A stretch of 64,000 nt of DNA from Anoxybacillus mongoliensis (GCF_014201515.1 NZ_JACHEQ010000009.1:1-64000); one strand, 5' to 3'; positions 36,433-45,083 are shown, numbered from the stretch's first letter. Numbers and translations are program-made. Notes: generated by a model not told the origin, from the sequence alone.

Positions 36433-36575
36433 GTTTCACGATGTAATGTACGGCGCTTGAGACGGGGACAATATTTTTTTAATTTTATCCGCTCTGGCTT
36501 GTTGCGTTTATTTTTAGTTGTTATGTAGTTACAATTGCCAGTTTCTATGCATTGTAAAACAACTTTCACACGCAT
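36426..36575 (-). CDS. rpmG: 50S ribosomal protein L33
   Basis: A 49-residue protein clearly of the L33 family: begins MRVKVVLQC, then [15 protein letters not shown] and ends [17 protein letters not shown] classic zinc L33 has Cys at 9, 12, 36 and 39; here Cys9 and Cys36 remain but 12 is Thr and 39 is Leu, with an extra Cys15, so zinc binding is doubtful. Ribosome-binding site (AGAAGAGTG) is modest. Its last codons fall within the end repeat of the element at 36263-36432. Confidence 0.88.
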   Translation of the reverse strand: MRVKVVLQCIETGNCNYITTKNKRNKPERIKLKKYCPRLKRRTLHRETK

Positions 36576-36599
36576 ATGGGCACTCTTCTTATTCGTCAA

Positions 36600-36632
36600 C
36601 AATCGTAGTCAGAATCATTCCGACTACGATTG
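36600..36632. terminator. Long hairpin at the speE stop codon
   Basis: Perfect 11-bp arms 36600-36610 / 36622-36632 with a further inner GAAT/ATTC pairing. No T-run follows on the minus strand, so termination would be weak; it may instead stabilise the 3' end. Confidence 0.5.
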
Positions 36633-37472
36633 AAGATGTTCTTTCATAAATTGTGGAAGACAAAAGCATTGGTTTAATACATCAGCATTTGCGTATTTCG
36701 TTTGTTTTGCGAATGTGGTAAGGCGCTCAAATGAAACAGCTTGTTTTGCGCCAAGAGTAAAGCTCCATAGCCCACCAGGATAAGTTGGAACAGTAGCCGT
36801 ATATACGTGAACGTGTGGGAATAAATGACGAATATTTGCATATGTTTGTTTTAATACGTCCATATGGAAAATTGGCGATTGACTTTGACAAACCATCATT
36901 CCATCTTCCTTGAGTGCTTCATGCACACTTTTATAAAAATCGTACTCAAACAATACTTGGGCAGGGCCAATGGGATCAGATGAGTCAATGATAATGACAT
37001 CGTACGTATTCACGTGATCTTTAACGAATTGAACACCATCTTTATATACATACTGCACACGTGGATCTGAAAGATTTCCCGATACTTCAGGTAAATGTTC
37101 TTTACAAGCTTGAACAACAAGTTCATCGATTTCGACGAGATGTATTTCTTCTACCTCTTCATATTTCGCCACTTCACGAGCTGCACCACAATCGCCCCCA
37201 CCAATAATTAAAACTTTTTTTGGCGACGGATGAAGAGAAAGAGGAACATGTGTAATCATCTCATTGTAAATATGTCCATCAATAGAAGTCGTTTGTACAA
37301 CTCCATCAAGCACAAGCATTCTTCCGAAGTCATATGAGTCTAAAATCATCACATGTTGAAATGGTGAACGTTCTGAGTAAATGATCTCTTTAATACGATA
37401 ACTAATTTTTAAATTTTCACGCTCATCTTCTGTTAACCATAGCTGTCCATTTTGCTCTTTTATATAGTTCAT
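36624..37472 (-). CDS. speE: Spermidine synthase (SpeE)
   Basis: A 282-residue aminopropyltransferase: LDGVVQTTSIDGHIYNEMITHVPL, the SAM-type site VLIIGGGDCGAAREVAKY, and the catalytic DSSDPIGPAQ. Transfers aminopropyl from decarboxylated SAM to putrescine. GAGGAGG six bases before ATG 37472; the frame is open further upstream without signals. Stand-alone, without speA/B/D nearby. Confidence 0.94.
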   Translation of the reverse strand: MNYIKEQNGQLWLTEDERENLKISYRIKEIIYSERSPFQHVMILDSYDFGRMLVLDGVVQTTSIDGHIYNEMITHVPLSLHPSPKKVLIIGGGDCGAAREVAKYEEVEEIHLVEIDELVVQACKEHLPEVSGNLSDPRVQYVYKDGVQFVKDHVNTYDVIIIDSSDPIGPAQVLFEYDFYKSVHEALKEDGMMVCQSQSPIFHMDVLKQTYANIRHLFPHVHVYTATVPTYPGGLWSFTLGAKQAVSFERLTTFAKQTKYANADVLNQCFCLPQFMKEHLQS

Positions 37473-37608
37473 AGCTTCCTCCTCTAACAATGTATTTTGC
37501 ACCTTTTTTATATTAATACATTTGTGCATGAGTTTGCAAAGGATGAGAACAGCAGGTAAAAAAATTGCAATAGCCATTTTATTCGCAAACGTTTACAAAA
37601 ATAAAGTG

Positions 37609-37631
37609 TTGACAGTTCTTTTAACATTTAC
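37609..37631 (+). promoter_or_regulatory. Possible promoter -35 of the FNT-family gene
   Basis: A perfect TTGACA (37609-37614) with a weak -10 (ACAAAT) 17 bases on. A two-mismatch cre-like dyad lies just upstream at 37584-37597. Confidence 0.4.
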
Positions 37632-37672
37632 ACAAATGCATTGAAAAACAGAAAAAAGAGGAGTAGGATAAG

Positions 37673-37688
37673 TGTGAAAAACATCACA
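37673..37688. promoter_or_regulatory. Perfect FNR-type dyad before the FNT channel gene
   Basis: TGTGA-AAAACA-TCACA fits the Fnr consensus TGTGA-N6-TCACA exactly. It ends 26 bases before the start codon, too close for a usual -41.5 activator site unless initiation is unusual; it may repress or be fortuitous. Confidence 0.45.
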
Positions 37689-37714
37689 AAAAAAGAAAGA
37701 GAAGTGAGAAAACA

Positions 37715-38533
37715 ATGGAAGCTTTACAGACATGTAAAGAGCTCGCATTAAAGAAGCGATCCATTTTGCAAAAATCACCGCTTCAATACGTGATTCGTGC
37801 TGCTTTAGCAGGTGTATATATCGGGTTTGCTCTTATTCTTTGTGTTCGTTTGGGTCAATATTTTTACGAGACACATTCACCAGCAACATATTTAGTAAGT
37901 GGCATCTTTTTCGGTATTGCCCTTGTTCTTATTATGTACGGAGGGGCAGAGTTATTTACAGGGAATACAATGTATTTTACTGTGAGTACGCTTCAAAAAG
38001 AAACAACGATCGGAGATACGCTTCTCAACTGGATAATGTGTTATGGTGGGAACTTGCTTGGTGCGATTTTCTTTGCCTTTTTAATCGCACAGTCGGGTAT
38101 TTTTCACGATATTCCGACGGATCATTTACTATTTGCGATTGCATTGAAAAAAATGCATGCAACAACGACACAACTGTTTGTCAAAGGGATTTTGTGTAAC
38201 TGGCTTGTTTGTTTAGCTATTTTTATTCCGATGCAAATGAAAGAAGATATCGCAAAAATATTTGCGATGATTTTAATTGTTTTTGTCTTTTTTGCTTCTG
38301 GATATGAACACTCTATTGCAAACTTTGTTATTTTTTCACTTGCTTTGGCTGTTCAACACCCAGATACGATTCATGTGGCAGGAATGATCCATAACATCGT
38401 ACCTGTAACGCTTGGGAATATCGTTGGTGGCTCATTATTTATGGGCGCGTTATACACATATCTTTCATCTAATAAACAGTTTACTCCTGCGTGGAAAGGG
38501 GCGTTTGGAGTAAGAAAAATATTGAATAAGTAA
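37715..38533 (+). CDS. Formate/nitrite transporter (FNT) family channel
   Basis: A 272-residue membrane protein with six helices: GIALVLIMYGGAELFTGNTMYF (family signature with NT-x-x), KGILCNWLVCLAIFIPMQ, and GYEHSIANF with the central pore histidine. The family passes formate, nitrite or hydrosulfide; the sequence alone does not choose. Start ATG 37715 with AGAGAAGTGAG upstream. Divergent from speE. Confidence 0.9.
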   Translation: MEALQTCKELALKKRSILQKSPLQYVIRAALAGVYIGFALILCVRLGQYFYETHSPATYLVSGIFFGIALVLIMYGGAELFTGNTMYFTVSTLQKETTIGDTLLNWIMCYGGNLLGAIFFAFLIAQSGIFHDIPTDHLLFAIALKKMHATTTQLFVKGILCNWLVCLAIFIPMQMKEDIAKIFAMILIVFVFFASGYEHSIANFVIFSLALAVQHPDTIHVAGMIHNIVPVTLGNIVGGSLFMGALYTYLSSNKQFTPAWKGAFGVRKILNK

Positions 38534-38570
38534 AAAATAGTCGGGATATGTTCTCGACTATTTTTTTATT
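38534..38570 (+). terminator. Terminator of the FNT gene
   Basis: Arms AATAGTCG / CGACTATT and a run of seven T. Confidence 0.8.
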
Positions 38571-38626
38571 TGTTATAATAAATGCTATTATTTTATCTCA
38601 TTTTTCTGTTTACGGGGGGAGTTACA

Positions 38627-39526
38627 ATGTATTTTCAACAAAAACATGTCCAAAAGTTTATGGACAAATATGAAGATCGGGCAAGGTTACTTATTTCATG
38701 TCCAGATCAACCAGGGATTGTGGCAGCCGTTACCACTTTTCTGTATGAACAAGGGGCCAATATTGTGGAGTCGAGTCAATATTCGACAGATCCTGAAGGT
38801 GGTACATTTTTTTTACGAATCGAGTTCGACGCCCCAAATATATCGAAAAGAAAAGAAGCGATAGAAGGAGAATTTGCAACAATAGCGCAACAGTTTGAAA
38901 TGAAATGGCGATTGAGTTTACATACGCATATGAAAAAAGTGGCCATATTTGTTTCAAAGGAAGAACATTGTTTATTAGAATTATTATGGGAGTGGCAAGC
39001 GGGAGAGTTACTTGCAGATTTCGCACTAGTTATCAGCAATCATGAGCACATGAGAGAAATAGTGGAGTCGTTTGGAATTCCGTACTATTACATACCTGTG
39101 ACAAAAGAAACAAAACAGGAAGCGGAAGAAAAACAAATACAGTTGTTAAAGGAATACGATATTGATGTGATTGTGCTTGCCCGTTATATGCAAATTTTGT
39201 CACCTCGTTTTGTTGCGACGTTTCCAGCGCGAATCATTAATATTCATCATTCGTTTTTACCAGCGTTTATTGGTGCTCGACCATATGAACAAGCTTATCG
39301 GCGTGGGGTGAAGTTGATCGGTGCTACTTCTCATTATGTAACAGATGATTTAGACGAAGGACCAATTATTGAACAAGACGTCGAGCGAGTCGATCATAAA
39401 CATCATGTAGAAGACTTAAAACGAATTGGACGTATGATTGAAAAAACTGTTCTTGTTCGTGCACTAAAGTGGCACTTAGAAGATCGTGTAATTATTCATG
39501 AAAATAAAACGATTGTGTTCAAATGA
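38627..39526 (+). CDS. purU: Formyltetrahydrofolate deformylase (PurU)
   Basis: A 299-residue enzyme: an N-terminal ACT domain (LLISCPDQPGIVAAVTTFL, about 15-90) and a C-terminal formyl-transferase fold with the catalytic NIHHSFLPAFIGA and the Asp in YVTDDLDEGPII. It releases formate from 10-formyl-THF to balance one-carbon pools. ATG 38627 has GGGGGAG upstream. The formate-type channel just before it may be a functional link. Confidence 0.94.
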   Translation: MYFQQKHVQKFMDKYEDRARLLISCPDQPGIVAAVTTFLYEQGANIVESSQYSTDPEGGTFFLRIEFDAPNISKRKEAIEGEFATIAQQFEMKWRLSLHTHMKKVAIFVSKEEHCLLELLWEWQAGELLADFALVISNHEHMREIVESFGIPYYYIPVTKETKQEAEEKQIQLLKEYDIDVIVLARYMQILSPRFVATFPARIINIHHSFLPAFIGARPYEQAYRRGVKLIGATSHYVTDDLDEGPIIEQDVERVDHKHHVEDLKRIGRMIEKTVLVRALKWHLEDRVIIHENKTIVFK

Positions 39527-39553
39527 AGGAGGGGGAATCCCTTCTTTTTTTTT
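39525..39553 (+). terminator. Terminator of purU
   Basis: Arms GAAGG / CCTTC around a G-rich loop, then a run of nine T. Confidence 0.72.
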
Positions 39554-39559
39554 AGAATT

Positions 39560-39588
39560 TACATAATAAAACTATGTTCTAAATAAAA
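39560..39588. promoter_or_regulatory. Candidate replication terminator (Ter) site
   Basis: TACATAATAAAACTATGTTC and the following TAAAT match the B. subtilis Ter consensus (core CTATGTACYAAAT) at 18 of 24 fixed positions by my count; the 3' TTC is missing. It lies upstream of rtp, where B. subtilis also keeps Ter sites. Confidence 0.6.
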
Positions 39589-39614
39589 ACTGAATAAAAA
39601 TAAAAATGTTCAAT

Positions 39615-39620
39615 TATAAT
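39615..39620 (+). promoter_or_regulatory. -10 element of rtp
   Basis: A perfect TATAAT 62 bases before the rtp start; the -35 (GAATAA) is weak. The Ter-like site lies just upstream, fitting autoregulation. Confidence 0.45.
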
Positions 39621-39681
39621 GGAAATAGAGAAGGATTTTTCTTTTTAGTAAAGAATGTGTCATGTGAAAGGAGGAGAAAGG

Positions 39682-40056
39682 ATGAGTGAGAAAAGAAAAC
39701 CAAGCGGATTTTTATTAAAACAACGTGCATTTTTAAAGTTATATTTAATTACTTTAACTGAACAAGAACGATTGTATGGATTAAAACTGTTAGATGTGCT
39801 TCGTGAAGAGTTTCAGCCATTTGGATATCGTCCAAATCATTCGGAGGTATACAAAGCGCTACATGATTTAATCGAAGATGGAATTTTAGAACAAGTAAAA
39901 AAGAAAAAAGAAGGAATGAAATATCAAGAGGTCGTTTATTATCGTTTCACCGAGGAAGGATATAAAAAAGCCCAACTGTATAAGAGACAATTAAAAACAG
40001 AACTAGATCGTTGTGAAGCGCTTATTCGTAAAGCGATTAAAGATAATTTTAGTTGA
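39682..40056 (+). CDS. rtp: Replication terminator protein (RTP)
   Basis: A 124-residue winged-helix protein that matches B. subtilis RTP along its length: SGFLLKQRAFLKLYLITLTEQ, ERLYGLKLLDVLREEF, HSEVYKALHDL, and the dimer helix ELDRCEALIRKAI. RTP dimers bound to Ter sites stop replication forks moving one way. ATG 39682 is set by GGAGG nine bases upstream; the frame could open at 39655. Strong evidence that this is the chromosome terminus. Confidence 0.95.
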   Translation: MSEKRKPSGFLLKQRAFLKLYLITLTEQERLYGLKLLDVLREEFQPFGYRPNHSEVYKALHDLIEDGILEQVKKKKEGMKYQEVVYYRFTEEGYKKAQLYKRQLKTELDRCEALIRKAIKDNFS

Positions 40057-40117
40057 CAAAACAATCATGTTTCATTTAATATACTGATAAGGGTATATGA
40101 AAAGGAGTTTGATGAAT

Positions 40118-40381
40118 ATGACATATGATAATCAAGTAAAGAACCGTTTAAAACGGATTGAAGGACAAGTTCGTGGTGTGCTTAAAATGATGGATGAACA
40201 AAAGGATTGTAAAGAAGTAGTTGCTCAGTTGTCAGCTATTCGTAGTGCTGTTGATCGCGCCATCGCGGTTGTTGTAAGTGCTAATTTAGAGCGTTGCATT
40301 CGCAAAGATGTAGAAACAGGATCACTAGAAAGCGAAAAACTCATTCAGGAGGCAGTTGAGCTACTCGTCAAAAGTCGATAA
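40118..40381 (+). CDS. CsoR/RcnR-family regulator, CstR-like
   Basis: An 87-residue all-helical DUF156 protein: NRLKRIEGQVRGVLKMM and two cysteines, Cys31 (KDCKEV) and Cys60 (LERC). The copper-binding His of CsoR, four residues before the second Cys, is Asn56. That pattern fits the persulfide sensor CstR. ATG 40118 is ten bases after GGAG; ATG 40112 is closer. No sulfur genes (rhodanese, TauE, SQR) are adjacent, so its target is elsewhere or only itself. Confidence 0.85.
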   Translation: MTYDNQVKNRLKRIEGQVRGVLKMMDEQKDCKEVVAQLSAIRSAVDRAIAVVVSANLERCIRKDVETGSLESEKLIQEAVELLVKSR

Positions 40382-40445
40382 TGCCGAGTGGCTCCCTTTT
40401 TCATTTGATTGTTAACATAATATAATTATGTTAAACATATCTTTC

Positions 40446-40491
40446 ATTTGTACAAATTCGTTTATTTTTTGTACAATACGTACGTACAAAA
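40446..40491. promoter_or_regulatory. Repeated TTTGTACAAA-type operators before yojN
   Basis: ATTTGTACAAAT (40446-40457, perfect 12-bp palindrome) and TTTTGTAC-N9-GTACAAAA (40467-40491, 8-bp arms) surround a TTGTAC-18-TACAAT promoter. The regulator is unknown. Confidence 0.5.
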
Positions 40492-40510
40492 CATAGAAAG
40501 GAATGACATC

Positions 40511-41398
40511 ATGATTTATACACAATCACTCACGCTTCCTGAAACAATTGAAGAGATCGTTAAAAAAAGAAGAGAGATGTTTAAAAATGAAATAAATGAA
40601 CAAGTTGAACATATTGCATACACCCCCGCTCATGAGTCTATTATATATGACGCAATCATCGCCTTAGCGTTAGGAAAAAATGTGTTGTTAAAGGGGCCAA
40701 CAGGATCAGGGAAAACAAAATTAGCCGAAACGTTATCGCTTTTCTTTGGACAGCCGATGCATAGCATCAATTGTTCGATTGATTTAGATGCTGAGGCGAT
40801 GCTTGGCTTTAAGACCATTCAACAAACACATGGACAAGCGACGATTGAATTTATCCCAGGGCCTGTTATTCAAGCGATGACAAAAGGACATCTGTTGTAT
40901 ATCGATGAAATTAATATGGCTAAACCAGAGACGTTACCGATTTTAAATGGGGTGCTCGATTATCGAAAAATGATTACAAATCCGTTTACTGCTGAAGTCG
41001 TCAAAGCAAAATCAACTTTTGGTGTCATTGCGGCAATTAATGAAGGATATGTGGGAACAGTTCCTCTAAATGAAGCATTAAAAAATCGCTTTGTTATCAT
41101 TGATGTACCATATGTTCAAGGGGAGACATTAAAACGTATTTTACAACAGCAAACGAAGTTAACAAATGAAACATTATTAAATCGTTTTGTTACACTGTCA
41201 GCGGATTTAATTGTTCAAGTGCAGCAAGGATTTGTATCAGAAGAAGCAGCTTCCATTCGAGCGTTAATCGATGCTTGCGATTTAGCGGTGTACATTCCAC
41301 CACGACGTGCCATTGAACGAGCCATTGTCGAGAAATTAGAAGACGACCGGGAAAAAGCTGCGGTGCGCAACTTAGCCGAAACGTTGTTTGATGAATGA
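40511..41398 (+). CDS. yojN: MoxR-type AAA+ ATPase (YojN)
   Basis: A 295-residue ATPase: Walker A KGPTGSGKTKLAETL, Walker B HLLYIDEINMAKPE, sensor AAINEGYVG and the arginine of LNEALKNRF. MoxR proteins work with a VWA partner to insert metals or remodel complexes. ATG 40511 with AAAGGA upstream. The VWA partner follows 10 bases on. Target unknown. Confidence 0.9.
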   Translation: MIYTQSLTLPETIEEIVKKRREMFKNEINEQVEHIAYTPAHESIIYDAIIALALGKNVLLKGPTGSGKTKLAETLSLFFGQPMHSINCSIDLDAEAMLGFKTIQQTHGQATIEFIPGPVIQAMTKGHLLYIDEINMAKPETLPILNGVLDYRKMITNPFTAEVVKAKSTFGVIAAINEGYVGTVPLNEALKNRFVIIDVPYVQGETLKRILQQQTKLTNETLLNRFVTLSADLIVQVQQGFVSEEAASIRALIDACDLAVYIPPRRAIERAIVEKLEDDREKAAVRNLAETLFDE

Positions 41399-41408
41399 GG
41401 GTGGCTAC

Positions 41409-43313
41409 ATGAATCGTTTTATTATGTTTAATGATAAAAAAATCGATTCTTTTTTGTTTATGGAGCTATCTGATTTAGTGAAAACATTAACAAAAGATGA
41501 ACAAATGGAACTCGAGTTTGGATACCAGTCGTATCTTGATCGACAGCATAAAAAAGTGATTGTTAGTCATTTTTGGGATAACCGCCCAAAAGAGCAGTAC
41601 GTATACGGATTAAAAAGTGATTTGTTTTTGCGAACGATTGGAAACTTTTATAATACAAATGACAAAGATATTCTTCTTTTTCTTCATCAAATAAAAGCAT
41701 ATTCTATTCCGAGCTTTGCTAAACAGTTGTTCGTATTACTTGAAGATATACGATTGGAAGATATATGTCGGTATGTACGTCCTGGTACAAAAAAAGCGTT
41801 TGCTATTCGGAAACATGTATATCGACATTATTTCGAAACACAATGGAATGTAAATATGACAAAAAGTGTTTATACAGATGCGCTGTTTAATTATTTATAT
41901 TTACTACTAACAGCGGAGCAACCCGTACACGATATTTTTCTTCCTGAACGTTTACGCTTAGCTCTTCCATTTGTTGAGCGTGAAATACGAAATGTATATG
42001 ATGCAAAATCGACCGCGCATATTGCACGTATTGTACTTACCATGATAGATGTGTTAGATGAATTGTTAGATGCTGATATGTTAAACACATATTTTCATCT
42101 CCCGGAGTATATTTACGTTGACCAACAAGAAGATCTGGAGGATATTCGTCGCAAAGATCCATTGAAAAATTATGACGTACTTGATAAAAAGTCGGAAGAT
42201 GAAAATATTTTTCAAGAGACGATGTATACATGGCATCGTGAAACGAGCGATATGACGGATAGTTTTTTACAGTTTGATCTCGAACAAGGTTCACAGACTG
42301 ACTTACTCGGGGAAGGGGTTCGGCAAGGAGAAGCGGGAGATCAAGCACTTGGAATTGTACATGGTTCGTCACAAAAAACGACGCGTAACGATTATACACA
42401 TCTAGAACAACAAGAGCAGCGCCAAGGACTTTTTGGGCGTTCGGAGCACGAATATGGCAAAGAAAATCGTTACGTTAGGCCGATATTTGTGGATGCCTTG
42501 CCACCGACAATCGAGCAAATGAAACAGTATGAATGTGACCGAGAAGCAATTGCACCGTATCAAAAAAAATTGACACGATCCATTGAAAAAGTGCTTGAAC
42601 ATAAAAAAATACACCCCCGTACAGATTTACATGCAGGACGTTTAAATAAAAAGCTACTACGCTTTTTTACGGAGGAACATCCGCGTTTATTTTATAAAAA
42701 ACACGAAACATCTCCGTTGTTAGATGCTGTTTTTGTTTTGCTTGTCGATTGTTCTGCCTCAATGTATGACAAAATGGAAGAAACAAAAAGAGGAATTGTT
42801 TTATTTCATGAATCCCTTAAAGCGTTGCGAGTTCCACATAAAATCGTTGGTTTTTGGGAGGATACGAACGAAGCCACAGCATCTTATCAACCTAACTATT
42901 TTCAAATCGTTATTGATTTTGATGATTCTCTAAGAAAAGATCATGGAGCAAAAATTATGCAACTAGAGCCTCAAGAAGATAACCGTGATGGTTTAGCTAT
43001 TCGATTAATGACAGAAGAGTTACAGAAAAGAAATGAAAAACAAAAATTTTTGCTTGTTTTTTCTGATGGAGAACCAGCTGCTTTCGGATATGATCAGAAC
43101 GGGATTGTAGATACGCACGAAGCGGTTATAGAAGCGAGAAAATTAGGAATTGAGGTAGTAAATGTGTTTTTAGCAGAGGGGATAATTACCGAAAGTCAAC
43201 AAAAAACGATTGAAAATATATATGGACATTATCATGTAATTGTTCCAAATGTAGAACAGTTACCGACATTTTTAGCCCCTTTACTAAAAAAATTATTGTT
43301 ATACAAATTGTAA
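41409..43313 (+). CDS. yojO: VWA-domain protein, partner of the MoxR ATPase (YojO)
   Basis: A 634-residue cytoplasmic protein. The C-terminal third is a von Willebrand A domain with a MIDAS site: VLLVDCSASMYDKMEE (DxSxS) and FSDGEPAAFGYD. The middle (about 250-370) is charged and probably flexible; the N-terminal part is CobT/NorD-like in layout. Start ATG 41409 after GAGGGTGG. Forms a MoxR-VWA module with the gene before it. Confidence 0.88.
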   Translation: MNRFIMFNDKKIDSFLFMELSDLVKTLTKDEQMELEFGYQSYLDRQHKKVIVSHFWDNRPKEQYVYGLKSDLFLRTIGNFYNTNDKDILLFLHQIKAYSIPSFAKQLFVLLEDIRLEDICRYVRPGTKKAFAIRKHVYRHYFETQWNVNMTKSVYTDALFNYLYLLLTAEQPVHDIFLPERLRLALPFVEREIRNVYDAKSTAHIARIVLTMIDVLDELLDADMLNTYFHLPEYIYVDQQEDLEDIRRKDPLKNYDVLDKKSEDENIFQETMYTWHRETSDMTDSFLQFDLEQGSQTDLLGEGVRQGEAGDQALGIVHGSSQKTTRNDYTHLEQQEQRQGLFGRSEHEYGKENRYVRPIFVDALPPTIEQMKQYECDREAIAPYQKKLTRSIEKVLEHKKIHPRTDLHAGRLNKKLLRFFTEEHPRLFYKKHETSPLLDAVFVLLVDCSASMYDKMEETKRGIVLFHESLKALRVPHKIVGFWEDTNEATASYQPNYFQIVIDFDDSLRKDHGAKIMQLEPQEDNRDGLAIRLMTEELQKRNEKQKFLLVFSDGEPAAFGYDQNGIVDTHEAVIEARKLGIEVVNVFLAEGIITESQQKTIENIYGHYHVIVPNVEQLPTFLAPLLKKLLLYKL

Positions 43314-43339
43314 AAACACCCAGGATGACGGGTGTTTTT
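43312..43339 (+). terminator. Terminator of yojNO
   Basis: Perfect 10-bp arms 43312-43321 / 43330-43339 ending in TTTTT. Confidence 0.85.
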
Positions 43340-43524
43340 ATGTTAATTTAAAAAATTTTTTAGTTAACAAAAAATTTTTTTAAAAAAAGATTGTATTTGA
43401 ATAGTATGTGAGAAAATAAAAAACTTGTTATTAAGATTGTTTTGAAATAATATATAAAAATAATTTATTTTCAATTTTGTTCCTTTAACGCTGTAAAATG
43501 TATTCGTTTTTCTATTTTTTACTA

Positions 43525-43553
43525 TTGACGCATAATTTTAATTTTCAGATAAT
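43525..43553 (+). promoter_or_regulatory. Promoter of alsT
   Basis: TTGACG, 17 bases, GATAAT, within a very AT-rich 276-base gap that holds no gene. Confidence 0.65.
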
Positions 43554-43554
43554 A
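43540..43554. promoter_or_regulatory. CodY-type box over the alsT -10
   Basis: AATTTTCAGATAATA matches the CodY consensus at 13 of 15 positions and covers the -10 element. Confidence 0.55.
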
Positions 43555-43615
43555 CTATTACAAGATTAATAATCTTACTAATTATCTTAATTATTCATTT
43601 TTAAGGAGGAAGTGT

Positions 43616-45049
43616 ATGGAGCTCATTAATCAAGTAGTCGGATTTCTAAACAACATTCTTTGGTCTTATGTTATTATCGGCTTGTTACTTGGTCTCGGTT
43701 TATATTTCACAATCGGGACAAAATTTGCACAAATTCGTTTGATTGGAGAAATGTTCCGCGTTTTAAAAGAAAAATCTCCTGAAGGAAAAGGGGATACTGA
43801 GATTTCTTCACTTCAAGCGTTTTTTATCGGTGCTGCTACACGTATCGGAACAGGTAACGTTGCTGGGGTTGCCATGGCTCTAGCAATTGGTGGCCCAGGA
43901 GCTGTATTTTGGATGTGGCTTGTTGCGATTTTAGGTGGAGCGAGTGCGTTTGTTGAAAGCACATTAGCACAAATTTTTAAAGTAAAAAGCGATGTTGGTT
44001 TTAAAGGCGGTCCAGGATACTATATGGAAAAACAATTGGGCGCGCGTTGGATGAGCACGATTTTCGCTTTTACAATTATCGCTAGCTTTGGACTAACATT
44101 TAACGCTGTACAAAGTAATACGATTGCCACAGCATTTAAAAATTCATTTAGCTTGAATCCATATGTAACCGCTTTCCTTTTAGCGGCATTAACAGCAGTA
44201 ATTATTTTCGGAGGAGTTACACGCATTGCTCGTTTCTCTGAAATTATCGTTCCGATCATGGCGTTTTTCTACATCGGATTAGCGTTGTATGTGATGGTAA
44301 CAAACATTACTGAAATTCCAGCGGTTATTGCTTTAATTTTCAAAAGTGCTTTCGGCTTAGAACAAGTTGTTGGTGGTGGTATGGGTGCCGCAATTATGAT
44401 GGGAGTAAAACGTGGATTGTTCTCCAATGAAGCTGGTATGGGTAGTGCACCAAATGCAGCCGCGACCGCAACTGTATCACACCCTGTGAAACAAGGCTTT
44501 ATTCAAGCGTTAGGGGTGTTTTTCGATACGTTACTTGTATGTAGTGCTACAGCATTTATCATTTTATTATCAGATACGTATAAAACAGGTGAACTTGTTG
44601 GAATTGAATTAACACAAGCAGCGCTCTCTGAACACTTCGGTTCTTGGGCAGGTATCTTCTTATCGGCAGCTATTTTCATGTTTGCTTTCAGCTCGATCAT
44701 CGGAAGTTATTACTATGGTGAAGCAAACATTGAGTTTATTAGCAAAGGAAAAACAGCATTATTCGTTTACCGTGTGCTAGCTATTGGGATGGTTATTTTC
44801 GGAGCGCTTGCTAGCTTACAAATTGTTTGGGATTTAGCTGACTTAGCGATGGCGCTTATGGCGTTAACAAACTTAGTAGCGATTGGTTTACTTGGTCGTA
44901 TTGCATTTAAAGCACTTGATGACTATATGGCGAAACGTAAACGCGGAGAAGATCCTGTATTTTATGCTGACGATATTGAGGGGTTAAAAGGTGTTGAATG
45001 TTGGCCAACTCGTCAAGAAGCACAAGTGAAAAAAGCTGTGGGGAAATAA
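43616..45049 (+). CDS. alsT: Sodium:alanine/glutamine symporter (AGCS family, AlsT)
   Basis: A 477-residue membrane protein with about 11 helices and AGCS motifs: FFIGAATRIGTGNVAGVAMAL, GGPGYYMEK, and KRGLFSNEAGMGSAPNAAAT. It imports alanine, glycine or glutamine with sodium; B. subtilis AlsT is thought to prefer glutamine. GGAGGA upstream. CodY control is suggested by the box over its promoter. Confidence 0.93.
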   Translation: MELINQVVGFLNNILWSYVIIGLLLGLGLYFTIGTKFAQIRLIGEMFRVLKEKSPEGKGDTEISSLQAFFIGAATRIGTGNVAGVAMALAIGGPGAVFWMWLVAILGGASAFVESTLAQIFKVKSDVGFKGGPGYYMEKQLGARWMSTIFAFTIIASFGLTFNAVQSNTIATAFKNSFSLNPYVTAFLLAALTAVIIFGGVTRIARFSEIIVPIMAFFYIGLALYVMVTNITEIPAVIALIFKSAFGLEQVVGGGMGAAIMMGVKRGLFSNEAGMGSAPNAAATATVSHPVKQGFIQALGVFFDTLLVCSATAFIILLSDTYKTGELVGIELTQAALSEHFGSWAGIFLSAAIFMFAFSSIIGSYYYGEANIEFISKGKTALFVYRVLAIGMVIFGALASLQIVWDLADLAMALMALTNLVAIGLLGRIAFKALDDYMAKRKRGEDPVFYADDIEGLKGVECWPTRQEAQVKKAVGK

Positions 45050-45053
45050 GTTT

Positions 45054-45077
45054 GAACTCAAATTAGAACTCAAATTA
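45054..45077. repeat. 12-bp perfect tandem repeat
   Basis: GAACTCAAATTA occurs twice in direct tandem just after the alsT stop codon. Confidence 0.8.
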
Positions 45078-45083
45078 AATAGG

